From Streptomyces odontomachi (GTDB taxonomy: Bacteria > Actinomycetota > Actinomycetes > Streptomycetales > Streptomycetaceae): 64,000 nt of DNA. Both the position numbers and the translations under genes were made by a program. The stretch's first letter is position 1, and each line of letters starts with the position of its first letter. The DNA is taken from the NCBI RefSeq assembly GCF_024435355.1, contig NZ_JAMJWG010000023.1, forward strand, positions 1 through 64,000, given 5' to 3'. The notes beneath the pieces are model-generated. The model saw only the letters and a list, made by a program, of their open reading frames with translations, was not told the DNA's origin and did no database searches. Shown here in pieces: positions 26,140 to 35,237 of the stretch.

Positions 26140-26293
26140 TGAGGAGTCCTTCCGGGAGCCGCCCTTGCCTCGGGCGGCGTGCCTAGTCCTTTGACATGTT
26201 CGTGAAAGAGGCGGTGTGAGGCCGCCTGTGGGGTGCGGCGAGCACCGTTCGTAGGGCCGAAATTAGGCAGATGAGATGAAGCTGCCAAAGGAC

Positions 26294-26315
26294 GCAAGTG
26301 AACGGCGGGTGAACC
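26294..26315 (-). promoter_or_regulatory. PHO box upstream of pstS
   Basis: On the minus strand two adjacent 11-bp direct repeats, GGTTCACCCGC and CGTTCACTTGC, match the known Streptomyces PhoP site (G-G/T-T-C-A-Y-Y-Y-R-G/C-G). Spacing to the pstS start is about 155 bp. PhoP activation under phosphate starvation is expected. Confidence 0.9.
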
Positions 26316-26409
26316 TCGGCGGGCGGCCTGGTTAGGTCACGGAATGCTTACGGGATGTCGACGCCAGGAGTCCACCTGGTGCGGTCGGGAATCGGGCAAC
26401 ACTGGTGTC

Positions 26410-26841
26410 ATGGAACACACCTCCGTGGTCCGTGCGGCGGGCTGCGTCCTGTGGCGCCGGTCGGCGGCCGACGGCGGCATCGAGCTGGCGCTGGTCTACC
26501 GGCCCAGGTGGGCCGACTGGTCCTGGCCCAAAGGCAAACTCAAGCGTGGCGAGACGTTCCGGGCGGCGGCCTGCCGTGAAGTCCTGGAGGAGACCGGACA
26601 CACCTGCCGTCTGGGGACGGAGCTTCCTTCCGCTCACTACGTCGACGCACAGGGCCGCCCCAAAGAAGTCCGGTACTGGGCCGCAGAGTCAACCGGCGGA
26701 AGCTTCCGGGAAAACAGAGAAGTCAGCCGCATCGCCTGGCTCGCGCCGGAGCAGGCCCGCGATCAGCTCACCCATGCACGGGACCGGGCCATGATCGACA
26801 TCGCGCTCATCGCGATCAAGGCGGACAAGCGGGAATCATAA
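26410..26841 (+). CDS. Nudix hydrolase
   Basis: 143 aa. The Nudix box GKLKRGETFRAAACREVLEE continuing TGH (about residues 42-64) fits GX5EX7REUXEEXGU. Such proteins hydrolyse nucleoside diphosphate derivatives. ATG 26410 is the best start; a longer frame to 26344 is not protein-like. Divergent from pstS, and its upstream region overlaps the PHO box region, so it may share phosphate control. Ends shortly before the convergent CHAD gene. Confidence 0.88.
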   Translation: MEHTSVVRAAGCVLWRRSAADGGIELALVYRPRWADWSWPKGKLKRGETFRAAACREVLEETGHTCRLGTELPSAHYVDAQGRPKEVRYWAAESTGGSFRENREVSRIAWLAPEQARDQLTHARDRAMIDIALIAIKADKRES

Positions 26842-27025
26842 TGCCGAAAACGCCACCGAAGCGCTGCTGGGGCGGATCGTCGGGCGTGGCTCCTGGGGTT
26901 GCCCCGTTGCCACCACGCGGATTCCCTGTGACCGGCGCGTCGACGTCGGACCCGCGTGGGACCCGCGGGGGACCCGCGTCGGTCCCCCGCGCCGGCGCCG
27001 TCCGATGCCACCGTGAAAGCACCGG

Positions 27026-28345
27026 TCAGCGTGGGCTCACCGTCTCCTGCAACCAGATGTCCTGGAACGCGAAGCGTGCCGCTTCCACTTCGTGCCGTTG
27101 GTCGGCGTGCAGCACTCCGAGTGCGTACGCGGTCGACGGCGCGATCCGGGGCGTGCGGGCCGCCGCGGCAGCCGCTGCGGCGGCCTCGGACGCGTCGCGG
27201 TGGCGGTCCAGCGCCAGCCCGGCCTCGGCGAGTCGTAGATCGATCGGGTCCGCGCCGGGCGCACTCGTGCCGTGCGCCGCCTCGGCGGGGCGGGCCTCCT
27301 GGGCGCGCTCCCGCGGGGTGCCGCGCCCGTCCCGCGCGCCGGCGTCATGGAACGCGACGGACGCCTCCGTTGCCTGCTGGCACGCGCCGAACAGCACCTC
27401 GCGCGCATAGCGGTGCAGCCGCAGCAGCAACCGCACCTGGTGCCAGGGGGCGTCCTGCGACTGCGGCACGGGCTCGGCGGCGAGGCCGTACATCAGCGCG
27501 TCCGCGTTGTAGGGGCGCCCGGCCCGGCAGAGCGGTAGCGCGGTGACCGCCTCGGCGAGCCGGGTCTCCGCCTGGGCGGCCAGTACCTTCAGATCGGTCT
27601 CCGGGGCGCCCGGCGCCAGCGGCACCTCGCTGGCCAGCACGGCGACCCGGTCGGCGACCGCGTGGAAGCGGGACGATCCGAGGGCCTGCAAGGCCGTCGA
27701 GTGGGCACGGGTCCGTACCAGCGTCAGCTGCCGTTCCAGCAGGGCGCCGGCCTTCGCTGCACCGATGGTGAGGCTCCCCGCCGACGGTGCCCCGCCGCCC
27801 GGGAGACGCACCGGATTCGGGGGACCCGCAGAACTGCTCCCGGGGCTTTGCTGACTCGCCTGACCATGCAACGTGTCGGGACCTCCGAGGCCTGCGGGAC
27901 CTCCCGCCGGCCGTCCCGCGCCGCCCGCTCGTACCGCCACCGCCCCGGGCCCCGTTGCCCCACCGGTCGCCGGATCGCGTGGTCCCGGCACCAGTACGGC
28001 GCCGGACAGCCGGTGCAACGCCGCCAGCAGCCTCTCGAGCCGTGCCGCGCTGGCGTGCTCGTGGCCCAGGGTGCCGGAGAGCCAGGCCAGCTCGGCACGG
28101 AGCGCGTCGGACCAGTCGGGTTCGAGCAGCGGGCGGAAGGTGTGCAGGGTGCCGCCGATCCGGCGCGCGGCGTGCCGCAGGTCGCGCGCCGCCTGCGCGG
28201 ACTCCTCGGCGCCGCTGCCCACGCCCCCGCTCTCGCGGTGCAGTCGCAGCGCCCGTAGGAACGCCGTTGCCTGCTGCTGCAAGTACGTGCTCAGGGCGTT
28301 CCCGGAGTCGGCGTCGACTCCGGTGCTGCCGGTGCTCTCGCTCAT
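27026..28345 (-). CDS. CHAD-domain protein
   Basis: 439 aa, helical, Arg- and His-rich. Conserved CHAD features: AARDLRHAARRIGGTLHTFRPLL near the N-terminus and KAGALLERQLTLVRTRAHSTALQAL in the second half. CHAD domains bind polyphosphate, which fits the adjacent polyphosphate kinase gene (279 bp upstream on the same strand). The start is ATG 28345 with an AGGGGGA site; the frame stays open upstream to 28555 only through a repetitive tract. Confidence 0.85.
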   Translation of the reverse strand: MSESTGSTGVDADSGNALSTYLQQQATAFLRALRLHRESGGVGSGAEESAQAARDLRHAARRIGGTLHTFRPLLEPDWSDALRAELAWLSGTLGHEHASAARLERLLAALHRLSGAVLVPGPRDPATGGATGPGAVAVRAGGAGRPAGGPAGLGGPDTLHGQASQQSPGSSSAGPPNPVRLPGGGAPSAGSLTIGAAKAGALLERQLTLVRTRAHSTALQALGSSRFHAVADRVAVLASEVPLAPGAPETDLKVLAAQAETRLAEAVTALPLCRAGRPYNADALMYGLAAEPVPQSQDAPWHQVRLLLRLHRYAREVLFGACQQATEASVAFHDAGARDGRGTPRERAQEARPAEAAHGTSAPGADPIDLRLAEAGLALDRHRDASEAAAAAAAAARTPRIAPSTAYALGVLHADQRHEVEAARFAFQDIWLQETVSPR

Positions 28346-28374
28346 GGTCCGTCCCCCTGTGCCGCCCACCTGGC

Positions 28375-28495
28375 CTTTGGCGGATGTACCGCCCAACCGA
28401 TCCCTGGCGGGTGTACCGCCACACCGGCCCCTGGCGGGTGTGCCCCACCGATCCCTGGCGGGTGTGCCGCCCACCCGTTCCGTGGTGGACGCGCC
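28375..28495. repeat. Short tandem repeats upstream of the CHAD gene
   Basis: Four degenerate copies, about 24-30 bp each, built on ccctggcgggtgtgccgccc. They lie in the ppk-CHAD intergenic space and keep a minus-strand frame open (Gly-Gly-Thr-Pro-Ala-Arg-Asp-Arg repeats) that I do not count as coding. Confidence 0.7.
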
Positions 28496-28624
28496 GCGCA
28501 CCTGCCGTCGGGGGCGTGCGCCGCGCGCCTGATCCCCCACGGCCTGCGCGGACACGGCCTGCGCGGACCCCGTCGGCGCCCATCCCCCTCGGCACCTGCA
28601 CGATCACGGCGTTGCTCCGCAGGA

Positions 28625-30955
28625 TCATGGTGTTGCTGTGCCACGCCGGCGCCTCCGGGCGTCTATGAGCATCTCCTGCACGTTGCGCAGGGGACGGCCG
28701 GCCGGGGGCATCTCCCAGCCCTTCGGGGTCCCCCCACGCGGGCGGTCCCCCGAGGCGGAGTCGGATTCGTCCGTGGTGTCCGTGGTGTCCGTGGCCGTTG
28801 CGTGCCGGGTCCAGTTGCCGTCCGGGCCCAGGTGCCAGGACGCGGTGGAGTCGCTCATGCCCATGTCCAGCAGGCGGCACAGGGCCGCCCGGTGGGCCGG
28901 GTCCGCGACCTTGACGAGGGCCTCGATACGGCGGTCGAGGTTGCGGTGCATCATGTCGGCGCTGCCGATCCACACCTCGGGGTCACCGCCGCTGCCGAAG
29001 GCGAAGATCCGCGAGTGCTCCAGGAAACGGCCCAGCACGGACCGCACCCGTATGGTCTCGGACAGGTCCGGCACGCCCGGTCGCACCGCGCAGATGCCGC
29101 GCACCCAGATGTCGACGGGCACACCGGCCCGGGAGGCGAGGTAGAGCGCGTCGATGACGGCCTCGTCGACCATCGAGTTGACCTTTATGCGTACCGATGC
29201 GGGCCGCCCGGCGCGGTGGTGCTGCGCCTCCTTCTCGATGCGCGAGATCAGGCCGTCCCGCAGGGACCGCGGCGCGACCAGCAGCCGGCGGTAGGTCTCG
29301 CGGCGCGAGTAGCCCGAGAGGCGGTTGAACAGGTCGCTCAGGTCGGCGCCGACCTGGGCGTCGGCGGTGAGCAGCCCCAGGTCCTCGTAGAGCCGGGCGG
29401 TCTTGGGGTTGTAGTTGCCGGTGCCGACGTGCGAGTAGCGGCGCAGCATCTCGCCCTCCTGGCGCACCACCAGCGACAGCTTGCAGTGCGTCTTCAGGCC
29501 GACCAGGCCGTACACGACGTGGCAGCCGGCCTCCTCCAGCTTCCGCGCCCACTTGATGTTGGCGACCTCGTCGAAACGGGCCTTCAGCTCGACCAGCACC
29601 AGCACCTGCTTGCCGGACTCGGCGGCGTCTATCAGCGCGTCCACGATCGGCGAGTCACCGGAGGTCCGGTACAGGGTCTGCTTGATCGCCAGCACGTCCG
29701 GGTCGGCCGCGGCCTGCTCCAGGAACGCCTGGACGGAGGTGGAGAACGAGTCGTAGGGATGGTGCAGCAGCACGTCGCGCTCGCGCAGCGCAGCGAAGAT
29801 GTCCGGCGCCGACGCGGACTCGACCTCGGCCAGTTCGCGGTGGGTGCCGGCCACGAACTTCGGGAACTTCAGCTCGGGGCGGTCCAGCGACGCGATGCCG
29901 AAGAGGCCGGTGAGGTCGAGCGGGCCGGGCAGCGGGTAGACCTCCGCCTCGCTGATCTTCAGCTCACGCACCAGCAGGTCCAGGACGTACCGGTCGATGG
30001 TCTCCTCGACCTCCAGGCGCACCGGCGGCCCGAAGCGGCGCCGCATCAGCTCCTTCTCCAGCGCCTGGAGCAGGTTCTCGGCGTCGTCCTCCTCGACCTC
30101 CAGGTCCTCGTTCCTGGTCAGCCGGAACATGTGGTGCTCCAGCACCTCCATGCCGGGGAACAGCTCCTCCAGGTGCGCGGCTATGACGTCCTCCACGGGG
30201 ACGTACCGCTGCGGGGAGGCCTCCAGGAAGCGGGAGAGCAGCGGCGGCACCTTCACCCGGGCGAAGTGCCGGTGGCCGCTGACCGGGTTGCGCACCACCA
30301 CGGCCAGGTTCAGCGAGAGGCCCGAGATGTACGGGAAGGGGTGCGCGGGGTCGACCGCGAGCGGGGTGAGGACCGGGAAGATCCGGTTCCTGAAGAGCGT
30401 GAAGAGGCCCGCCTGCTCCTTCTCGGTGAGCTCGCTCCAGCGGACCAGGTGGATGCCCTCGTCGGCGAGCGCCGGGGCGACGTCCTCCTGGTAGCAGGCG
30501 GCGTGCCGGGCCATGAGCTCCCGGGCGCGGGCCCAGATCATCTCCAGCACCTCGCGTGGCTGGAGGCCGGAGGCGGAGCGGGTGGCCACGCCGGTGGCGA
30601 TGCGCCGCTTCAGGCCCGCGACCCGGACCATGAAGAACTCGTCCAGGTTGCTGGCGAAGATCGCCAGGAAGTTGGCCCGCTCCAGGAGCGGGGTCTGCGG
30701 ATCCTCGGCGAGCTCCAGCACCCGCTCGTTGAAGGCGAGCCAGCTGCGCTCCCGATCGAGGAAGCGCCCCTCGGGCAACTCCGTGCCCCCTGCACCCTTC
30801 CGCTCTTCCTCGTAGACGTCGAGGTCGGCGTCGAGATCCGGCTCGAGACCCGGGCTGGACGTGGCCACGGTGTGTGGCCGGTGCGCAGCCAGGGAGCCCA
30901 CGGAGGGCTGCGCGTGCTGGACCGGGGCCGGTGTCTGCGCGTCGGGGTGCTTCAT
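28625..30955 (-). CDS. ppk: Polyphosphate kinase 1
   Basis: 776 aa; makes polyphosphate from ATP. Domains in order: N-terminal helical domain (RFLDRERSWLAFNERVLELA, NFLAIFASNLDEFFMVRVAG), head domain, and the two PLD-like catalytic domains: DPDVLAIKQTLYRTSGDSPI, CHVVYGLVGLKTHCKLSLVV with the phosphorylated His in GLKTHCK, and SHVGTGNYNPKTARLYEDLG. ATG 30955 chosen; about 40 N-terminal residues are disordered. Forms a polyphosphate unit with the CHAD gene downstream. Confidence 0.95.
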   Translation of the reverse strand: MKHPDAQTPAPVQHAQPSVGSLAAHRPHTVATSSPGLEPDLDADLDVYEEERKGAGGTELPEGRFLDRERSWLAFNERVLELAEDPQTPLLERANFLAIFASNLDEFFMVRVAGLKRRIATGVATRSASGLQPREVLEMIWARARELMARHAACYQEDVAPALADEGIHLVRWSELTEKEQAGLFTLFRNRIFPVLTPLAVDPAHPFPYISGLSLNLAVVVRNPVSGHRHFARVKVPPLLSRFLEASPQRYVPVEDVIAAHLEELFPGMEVLEHHMFRLTRNEDLEVEEDDAENLLQALEKELMRRRFGPPVRLEVEETIDRYVLDLLVRELKISEAEVYPLPGPLDLTGLFGIASLDRPELKFPKFVAGTHRELAEVESASAPDIFAALRERDVLLHHPYDSFSTSVQAFLEQAAADPDVLAIKQTLYRTSGDSPIVDALIDAAESGKQVLVLVELKARFDEVANIKWARKLEEAGCHVVYGLVGLKTHCKLSLVVRQEGEMLRRYSHVGTGNYNPKTARLYEDLGLLTADAQVGADLSDLFNRLSGYSRRETYRRLLVAPRSLRDGLISRIEKEAQHHRAGRPASVRIKVNSMVDEAVIDALYLASRAGVPVDIWVRGICAVRPGVPDLSETIRVRSVLGRFLEHSRIFAFGSGGDPEVWIGSADMMHRNLDRRIEALVKVADPAHRAALCRLLDMGMSDSTASWHLGPDGNWTRHATATDTTDTTDESDSASGDRPRGGTPKGWEMPPAGRPLRNVQEMLIDARRRRRGTATP

Positions 30956-31132
30956 GAACCCATTGTTCCGCGCAGGCCGCCTTGCGGGCTCGCCAGACGG
31001 CACGGAGGTCGGCCGGGACGTCCCGTTCGGTGGCGGTTCGGACACAGCGGGCTGCATTCCGCGAGGGTCGCAAGCCAGTCTGAATCGATGGTTACGGCGA
31101 TATGACGTGCAGGACATCGTGGGACGACTCCC

Positions 31133-31152
31133 CGGCATCCATATGTATGCCG
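31133..31152. promoter_or_regulatory. 20-bp near-perfect palindrome upstream of ppk
   Basis: cggcatccatatgtatgccg, 18 of 20 positions symmetric, in the unusually A/T-rich region between ppk and mshD, about 180 bp upstream of the ppk start. A candidate operator. No PHO box with two good repeats was found in this region. Confidence 0.45.
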
Positions 31153-31235
31153 AATGCGTGCAGGGCGACGTATGTCGATGGTGCATACAGCATGCGATTA
31201 CCATGCATAACGGGCATGGCTCCCGTGCGTCGCCG

Positions 31236-32198
31236 TCAGGTCTCCGTCCTGTACATCAGGTCCGTCTCGTACGTGGTGAACCCGAGCCGTTCGTACACCC
31301 GCACCGCGGCGGTGTTGTCCGCGTCCACGTAGAGCATCGCCGTGGGCAGCCCGGCGGCGGCGAGGTGCCGTAGCCCGATGAGGGTGAGCGCGCGCCCGAG
31401 GCCGCCGCCCTGCGCGCCGGGGCGCACCCCGAGCACGTAGACCTCGCCCAGCTGGTCCTCGGCGTGCACCTTGGTCCAGTGGAACCCGATGATCCGGCCC
31501 TGCGCGGGCTGTCCCACCGCACCCGCGGCGGCCGGCCCAGCGGTCCGTTCGGCGAGGAAGAACCCCGCGGGGTCGAACCATGGCTCGGCCTTGCGGTCGT
31601 CCAGGTCACGCTGGGTGAGCGACCCCTGCTCGGGGTGGTGGGAGAACGCCTCGGCGTTCACCGCGAGCCACTCCGCGTCGTCCGCGCCGGGCACGAACGC
31701 GCGCACCCGCACATCCGGCGGGAGCACCGGCTCCGGCAGGGCGAGTCCGGTCAACGGGCGGCGCATCTGGCGCAGTTCGCGAAAGAGCGTCATGCCGAGC
31801 ACCTGCGCCAGGTGCCGGGCCGCCGAGTGCCCGCCGTGCGCCCAGATGCGCAGCCGCTTGCCGGTCTCCGCGAGCAGCGCGGTGCCGAGCGCCCTGCCGT
31901 GCCCGCGGCCGCGGTGGGCGGGCGCGACGACCAGCTCGGCGGCGGGGGCCTCCACCGGGTCGGTCTCCTCCAGCTGGGCGTAGCCGAGGAGTTCGCCGTC
32001 CATCGAGAGCAGCAGGTGCCGCACGCCCGCGCGCGGGCCGCCGCGCAACCGCAACCGGCCCTGTTCGGAGACCGCCGTCTGCCCGTCGACCTGCGCCGCC
32101 TCGGCGATCAGCGCCAGCGCGGCTTCGGCCTGCGCAGGGGCGAGTTCGTCGACGGTCTCGATGCGCCGCAGGGGCGGGGGCGTGGGGATGTTGGTCAT
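31236..32198 (-). CDS. mshD: Mycothiol synthase (acetyl-CoA:Cys-GlcN-Ins acetyltransferase)
   Basis: 320 aa with two tandem GNAT domains, the MshD architecture that makes the last step of mycothiol synthesis. N-domain: AELVVAPAHRGRGHGRALGT; C-domain: EVYVLGVRPGAQGGGLGRAL followed by LYVDADNTAAVRVYERLGF. ATG 32198. Standalone, upstream of ppk. Confidence 0.92.
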   Translation of the reverse strand: MTNIPTPPPLRRIETVDELAPAQAEAALALIAEAAQVDGQTAVSEQGRLRLRGGPRAGVRHLLLSMDGELLGYAQLEETDPVEAPAAELVVAPAHRGRGHGRALGTALLAETGKRLRIWAHGGHSAARHLAQVLGMTLFRELRQMRRPLTGLALPEPVLPPDVRVRAFVPGADDAEWLAVNAEAFSHHPEQGSLTQRDLDDRKAEPWFDPAGFFLAERTAGPAAAGAVGQPAQGRIIGFHWTKVHAEDQLGEVYVLGVRPGAQGGGLGRALTLIGLRHLAAAGLPTAMLYVDADNTAAVRVYERLGFTTYETDLMYRTET

Positions 32199-32340
32199 GA
32201 GTACGAGATTACGGCGGGTGGCGTCGTGAGAGGGGATGGGCTGCCTCGGTGCCGGGCGGTGGTCACCCGGCGGGGCTGCGGTCCGGCCACCGCTCGGGGC
32301 GGCGGCCGGACCGCGGTGGACCGCTGCTCGAACCGTGGCT

Positions 32341-32370
32341 CAGAAGTGGTCAGAAGTGGTCAGAAGTGGC
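32341..32370. repeat. Three 10-bp direct repeats at the reductase stop
   Basis: cagaagtggt three times. On the minus strand each unit brings a TGA; because the spacing is 10-11 bp, all three frames are closed immediately after the reductase stop codon. Confidence 0.7.
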
Positions 32371-33588
32371 TCAGACCGTGGCCGCCGTGGGCCAGGGGGC
32401 GTGTTCGGTGATCAGCCGGCGCATCGTGCGTACCTCGCGCGGGCTGTTCCAGCCGAGCACGCCGACCACCCTGCCCTGGTACCCGTAGCTGGCGACGAAC
32501 CGGTGCTCGTCCGGGTCGCCGTGCGTGATCTGGCACGGGGCGCCGGCCGGGAAGATGCCGTACGCCTGGATCTTGGTGTCGTACTGGTCCGTCCAGAAGT
32601 AGGGGACGGGTGCGAACGGGCGGTCGTCGCCCAGCAGGTTCCCGGCGACGGCCATCGCCTGCTCCGTGGCGTTCATGCGGTGCTCGACCCGCATGCGGGT
32701 GCCGAAGAGCGGATTGTGCCAGGAGGCCACGTCGCCGGCGGCGTAGACGTGCGGCGCCGCCCGGCACCGGTCGTCGCAGACGACGCCGTCGGCCAGCGGC
32801 AGACCGGAGTCGGCCAGCCAGCCGGTCGCCGGGGCGGCGCCGACCGCGAGGACGACGACGTCGGCGTCCAGCGCCGAGCCGTCGGCAAGTTCGAGCCCGA
32901 TCACCCGCCCGGCGGCCGACCGGAAACGGGTCACGCCCACCCCGAGGCGCAGCACCACCCCGTGGTCGCGGTGCAGTTCTGCGGCCCGTGCGCCGATCCG
33001 GTCGCCGAAGAGGCGGTGCAGGGGCGCGGGGGCGGGGTCGACCACCGTGACGTCGCGGCCCATCGTGCGGGCCGCGGCGGCCACTTCGCAGCCGAGGAAA
33101 CCGGCGCCGACGACGACCACCTTCGGATCGCCCAGCAACCGGGTGCGCAGCGCCAGCGCGTCATCGAGGGTGCGGAGCAGGTGCACACCGGCCAGATCGG
33201 CACCGGGCAGGCTGCGGGGCCGCACCCCGGTGGCGATGACCACGGCGTCGTAGTCGACGTGACCGACGTGACCGACGTGGCCGTCGTGGCCGTCGCCGTC
33301 GAGCAGCACGCGCCGCCGGTCGACGTCCAGGCCCACCGCACGCCGGCCCAGCAGGAACTCGGCGTCGAGGGCGTCGAGCGCCGTGTCGTCGCGCAGCGCG
33401 GCCCGCTCGGGTTGCCAGGAGCCGGCGAGGACCTGCTTGGACAGCGGCGGACGATCGTAGGGCGGATGGGGTTCGTCGCCGATCAGCGTCACCGTGCCGT
33501 CGAAGCCGCGGCGGCGCAGGGCCTCGGCGGCGGTCAGACCCGCGGCCGAGGCCCCCACGACGACCACCCGGTGCAGCGGCATGCTCAT
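32371..33588 (-). CDS. Ferredoxin reductase (FAD/NAD(P)H) of a P450 system
   Basis: 405 aa. Two Rossmann motifs: VVVVGASAAGLTAAEALRRR at the N-terminus for FAD, and VVVVGAGFLGCEVAAAART in the middle for NAD(P)H; the FAD-closing motif is NPLFGTRMRVEHRMNATEQA in form (VYAAGDVASWHNP). ATG 33588 overlaps the ferredoxin TGA (ATGA). Passes electrons from NAD(P)H to the neighbouring ferredoxin for the P450. Confidence 0.9.
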   Translation of the reverse strand: MSMPLHRVVVVGASAAGLTAAEALRRRGFDGTVTLIGDEPHPPYDRPPLSKQVLAGSWQPERAALRDDTALDALDAEFLLGRRAVGLDVDRRRVLLDGDGHDGHVGHVGHVDYDAVVIATGVRPRSLPGADLAGVHLLRTLDDALALRTRLLGDPKVVVVGAGFLGCEVAAAARTMGRDVTVVDPAPAPLHRLFGDRIGARAAELHRDHGVVLRLGVGVTRFRSAAGRVIGLELADGSALDADVVVLAVGAAPATGWLADSGLPLADGVVCDDRCRAAPHVYAAGDVASWHNPLFGTRMRVEHRMNATEQAMAVAGNLLGDDRPFAPVPYFWTDQYDTKIQAYGIFPAGAPCQITHGDPDEHRFVASYGYQGRVVGVLGWNSPREVRTMRRLITEHAPWPTAATV

Positions 33589-33779
33589 TCCTCGACGGTG
33601 ATGGCGAGTGCCGGGCACAGCAGGGCGGCCTGCCGGACGTCCTCGGCCCGCTCCGTGGGCGGGTTGTCGTCGAGCAGTACGACGACGGCGTCGTCCTCAC
33701 GCTGGTCGAACACGTCGTCGGCCGCGAGGACGCACTGGCCGGCGCCGACGCACCTGTCCTGATCGATCGTTACTTTCAC
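33585..33779 (-). CDS. Small [3Fe-4S]-type ferredoxin
   Basis: 64 aa. MKVTIDQDRCVGAGQCVLAA and a C-terminal ALLCPALAI give the C-x5-C...CP pattern of the three-cysteine ferredoxins that serve Streptomyces CYP105-type P450s. GTG 33779 with a GAGGAAC-type site. Lies between the P450 and reductase genes; coupled to the latter by overlap. Confidence 0.9.
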   Translation of the reverse strand: MKVTIDQDRCVGAGQCVLAADDVFDQREDDAVVVLLDDNPPTERAEDVRQAALLCPALAITVEE

Positions 33780-33853
33780 CGGAGGTTCCTCCTCGGACGA
33801 TTCGGGCGGTTCGGACGACGGGGGCGGGCGCAACGGGTCACCGAGCCTCCGGG

Positions 33854-35104
33854 TCACCAGGTCACGGGCAGTTCGTACACGCCGTAGACGAGCGCGTCGT
33901 GCTTGAACGGCACCTGGTCGAGGTCCACCGCCAGGCGCAGGCCGGGGATACGGCGGTAGAGCGTGCCGTAGACGACCTGGAGTTCGACGCGGGCCAGGGG
34001 CTGCCCCAGGCACTGGTGCACGCCGTAGCCGAAGGCGAGGTGGTGCCGGGCTTCGCGGTCGACGTCCAGCCGGTCGGGGTCGGGGAAGGCGGCGGTGTCC
34101 CGGTTGCCGACGTCGGTGGGGAAGACGACGCCGTCGCCGGCCCGGATGGTCTGCCCGCCGATCTCGATGTCCTCCAGCGCGACGCGACGGCGTCCGGAGT
34201 GCACGATCGTCAGATAGCGCAACAGCTCCTCCACGGCCCGGGCGAGCTGCTTGGGGTCGTCGGCTTCGCGGACCCGGGTGAGCTGGTCGGGGTGCTGGAG
34301 CAGGGCCAGGGTGCCCAGGGCGATCATGTTCGCGGTGGTCTCGTGCCCGGCGACGAGCAGCAGCCGGCCCATCTTCGCCGCCTCGTGCCGCGTCAGCTCA
34401 CCGGTCGCCACGCGCTTCACGGCCAGGTCGGAGAGCAGGTCGTCGCCGGGATGGGCGAGCTTCTCGCCGACCAGGTCCTCCAGGTAGTCGATGATCCGCC
34501 GCTGGGCCGCCAGCGACTCCTCCGCCGTGGAGTTGCGGTTGATCGTGATCTTGCTGTTGGCCTGGAAGAACTCGTGGTCGGCGTACGGCACACCGAGCAG
34601 TTCGCAGATCACCAGCGACGGCACCGGAAGCGCGAAGGCGTTGACCAGGTCGACGGGTTTCGGGCCGGCCAGCATGGCGTCGATCAGATCGTCCACGATC
34701 TTCTGGATGGCCGGCCGGAGCGCCTCCACCCGCCTGATCGCGAACGGGCTGGTCACCATCCGGCGCAGCCGGGCGTGCTCCGGGTCGTCCATGGCGATGA
34801 AGGACGTCGCCTGCGTGCGGGCGGCCTTCTGCCCCGCGGTGGTGTGCGGGTACGCCGGCAGGGTCACGTCGGCGCTGATGCGCGGGTCGGACAGCAGCGC
34901 GCGCTGGTCGGCGTGGCGCGTGACCACCCAGGGCGTCTTGCCGTCCCACAACCGGACCTTGGTGATCGTGCCGTCGGCCAGCATCGCCCCGAGCGCGGGC
35001 GCCGGGTCGAACGGGCAGCCGGCCGCTCGGGGCATCGGGAACTCCGGTAGGCCGGAGGTCGATTCGTCGGACAGTTCGCCGGACAGCACGGAGACGTCGC
35101 TCAC
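33854..35104 (-). CDS. Cytochrome P450, CYP105-like
   Basis: 416 aa. I-helix LLLVAGHETTANMIAL (about 248-263), ExxR in EELLRYL (about 292), heme loop HLAFGYGVHQCLGQPLAR with the Cys ligand near residue 365. The overall pattern (PFAIRRVEALRP, DVGNRDTAAFPDPDRLDV) resembles CYP105, versatile Streptomyces enzymes for xenobiotics and secondary metabolites. Substrate unknown. First gene of a P450-ferredoxin-reductase operon, divergent control by the MarR gene upstream is likely as both are minus and only 133 bp apart. Confidence 0.9.
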   Translation of the reverse strand: MSDVSVLSGELSDESTSGLPEFPMPRAAGCPFDPAPALGAMLADGTITKVRLWDGKTPWVVTRHADQRALLSDPRISADVTLPAYPHTTAGQKAARTQATSFIAMDDPEHARLRRMVTSPFAIRRVEALRPAIQKIVDDLIDAMLAGPKPVDLVNAFALPVPSLVICELLGVPYADHEFFQANSKITINRNSTAEESLAAQRRIIDYLEDLVGEKLAHPGDDLLSDLAVKRVATGELTRHEAAKMGRLLLVAGHETTANMIALGTLALLQHPDQLTRVREADDPKQLARAVEELLRYLTIVHSGRRRVALEDIEIGGQTIRAGDGVVFPTDVGNRDTAAFPDPDRLDVDREARHHLAFGYGVHQCLGQPLARVELQVVYGTLYRRIPGLRLAVDLDQVPFKHDALVYGVYELPVTW

Positions 35105-35237
35105 GGTTCAGTACCTCCTGGGGGTGGGGGTGCCGCGGACCGGGGGGATCGGGGTCCGCGGGTCGGCACTGGTCAGAGCAGGTGTCGGCACGGGGCGGGG
35201 CGGGTGTCGGCACCCAATCAGGGCAGATGTCGGCAGG

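Noticed and set aside
28802..31105. Plus-strand 767-aa frame opposite ppk
   Set aside because: Antisense shadow of an unmistakable polyphosphate kinase.
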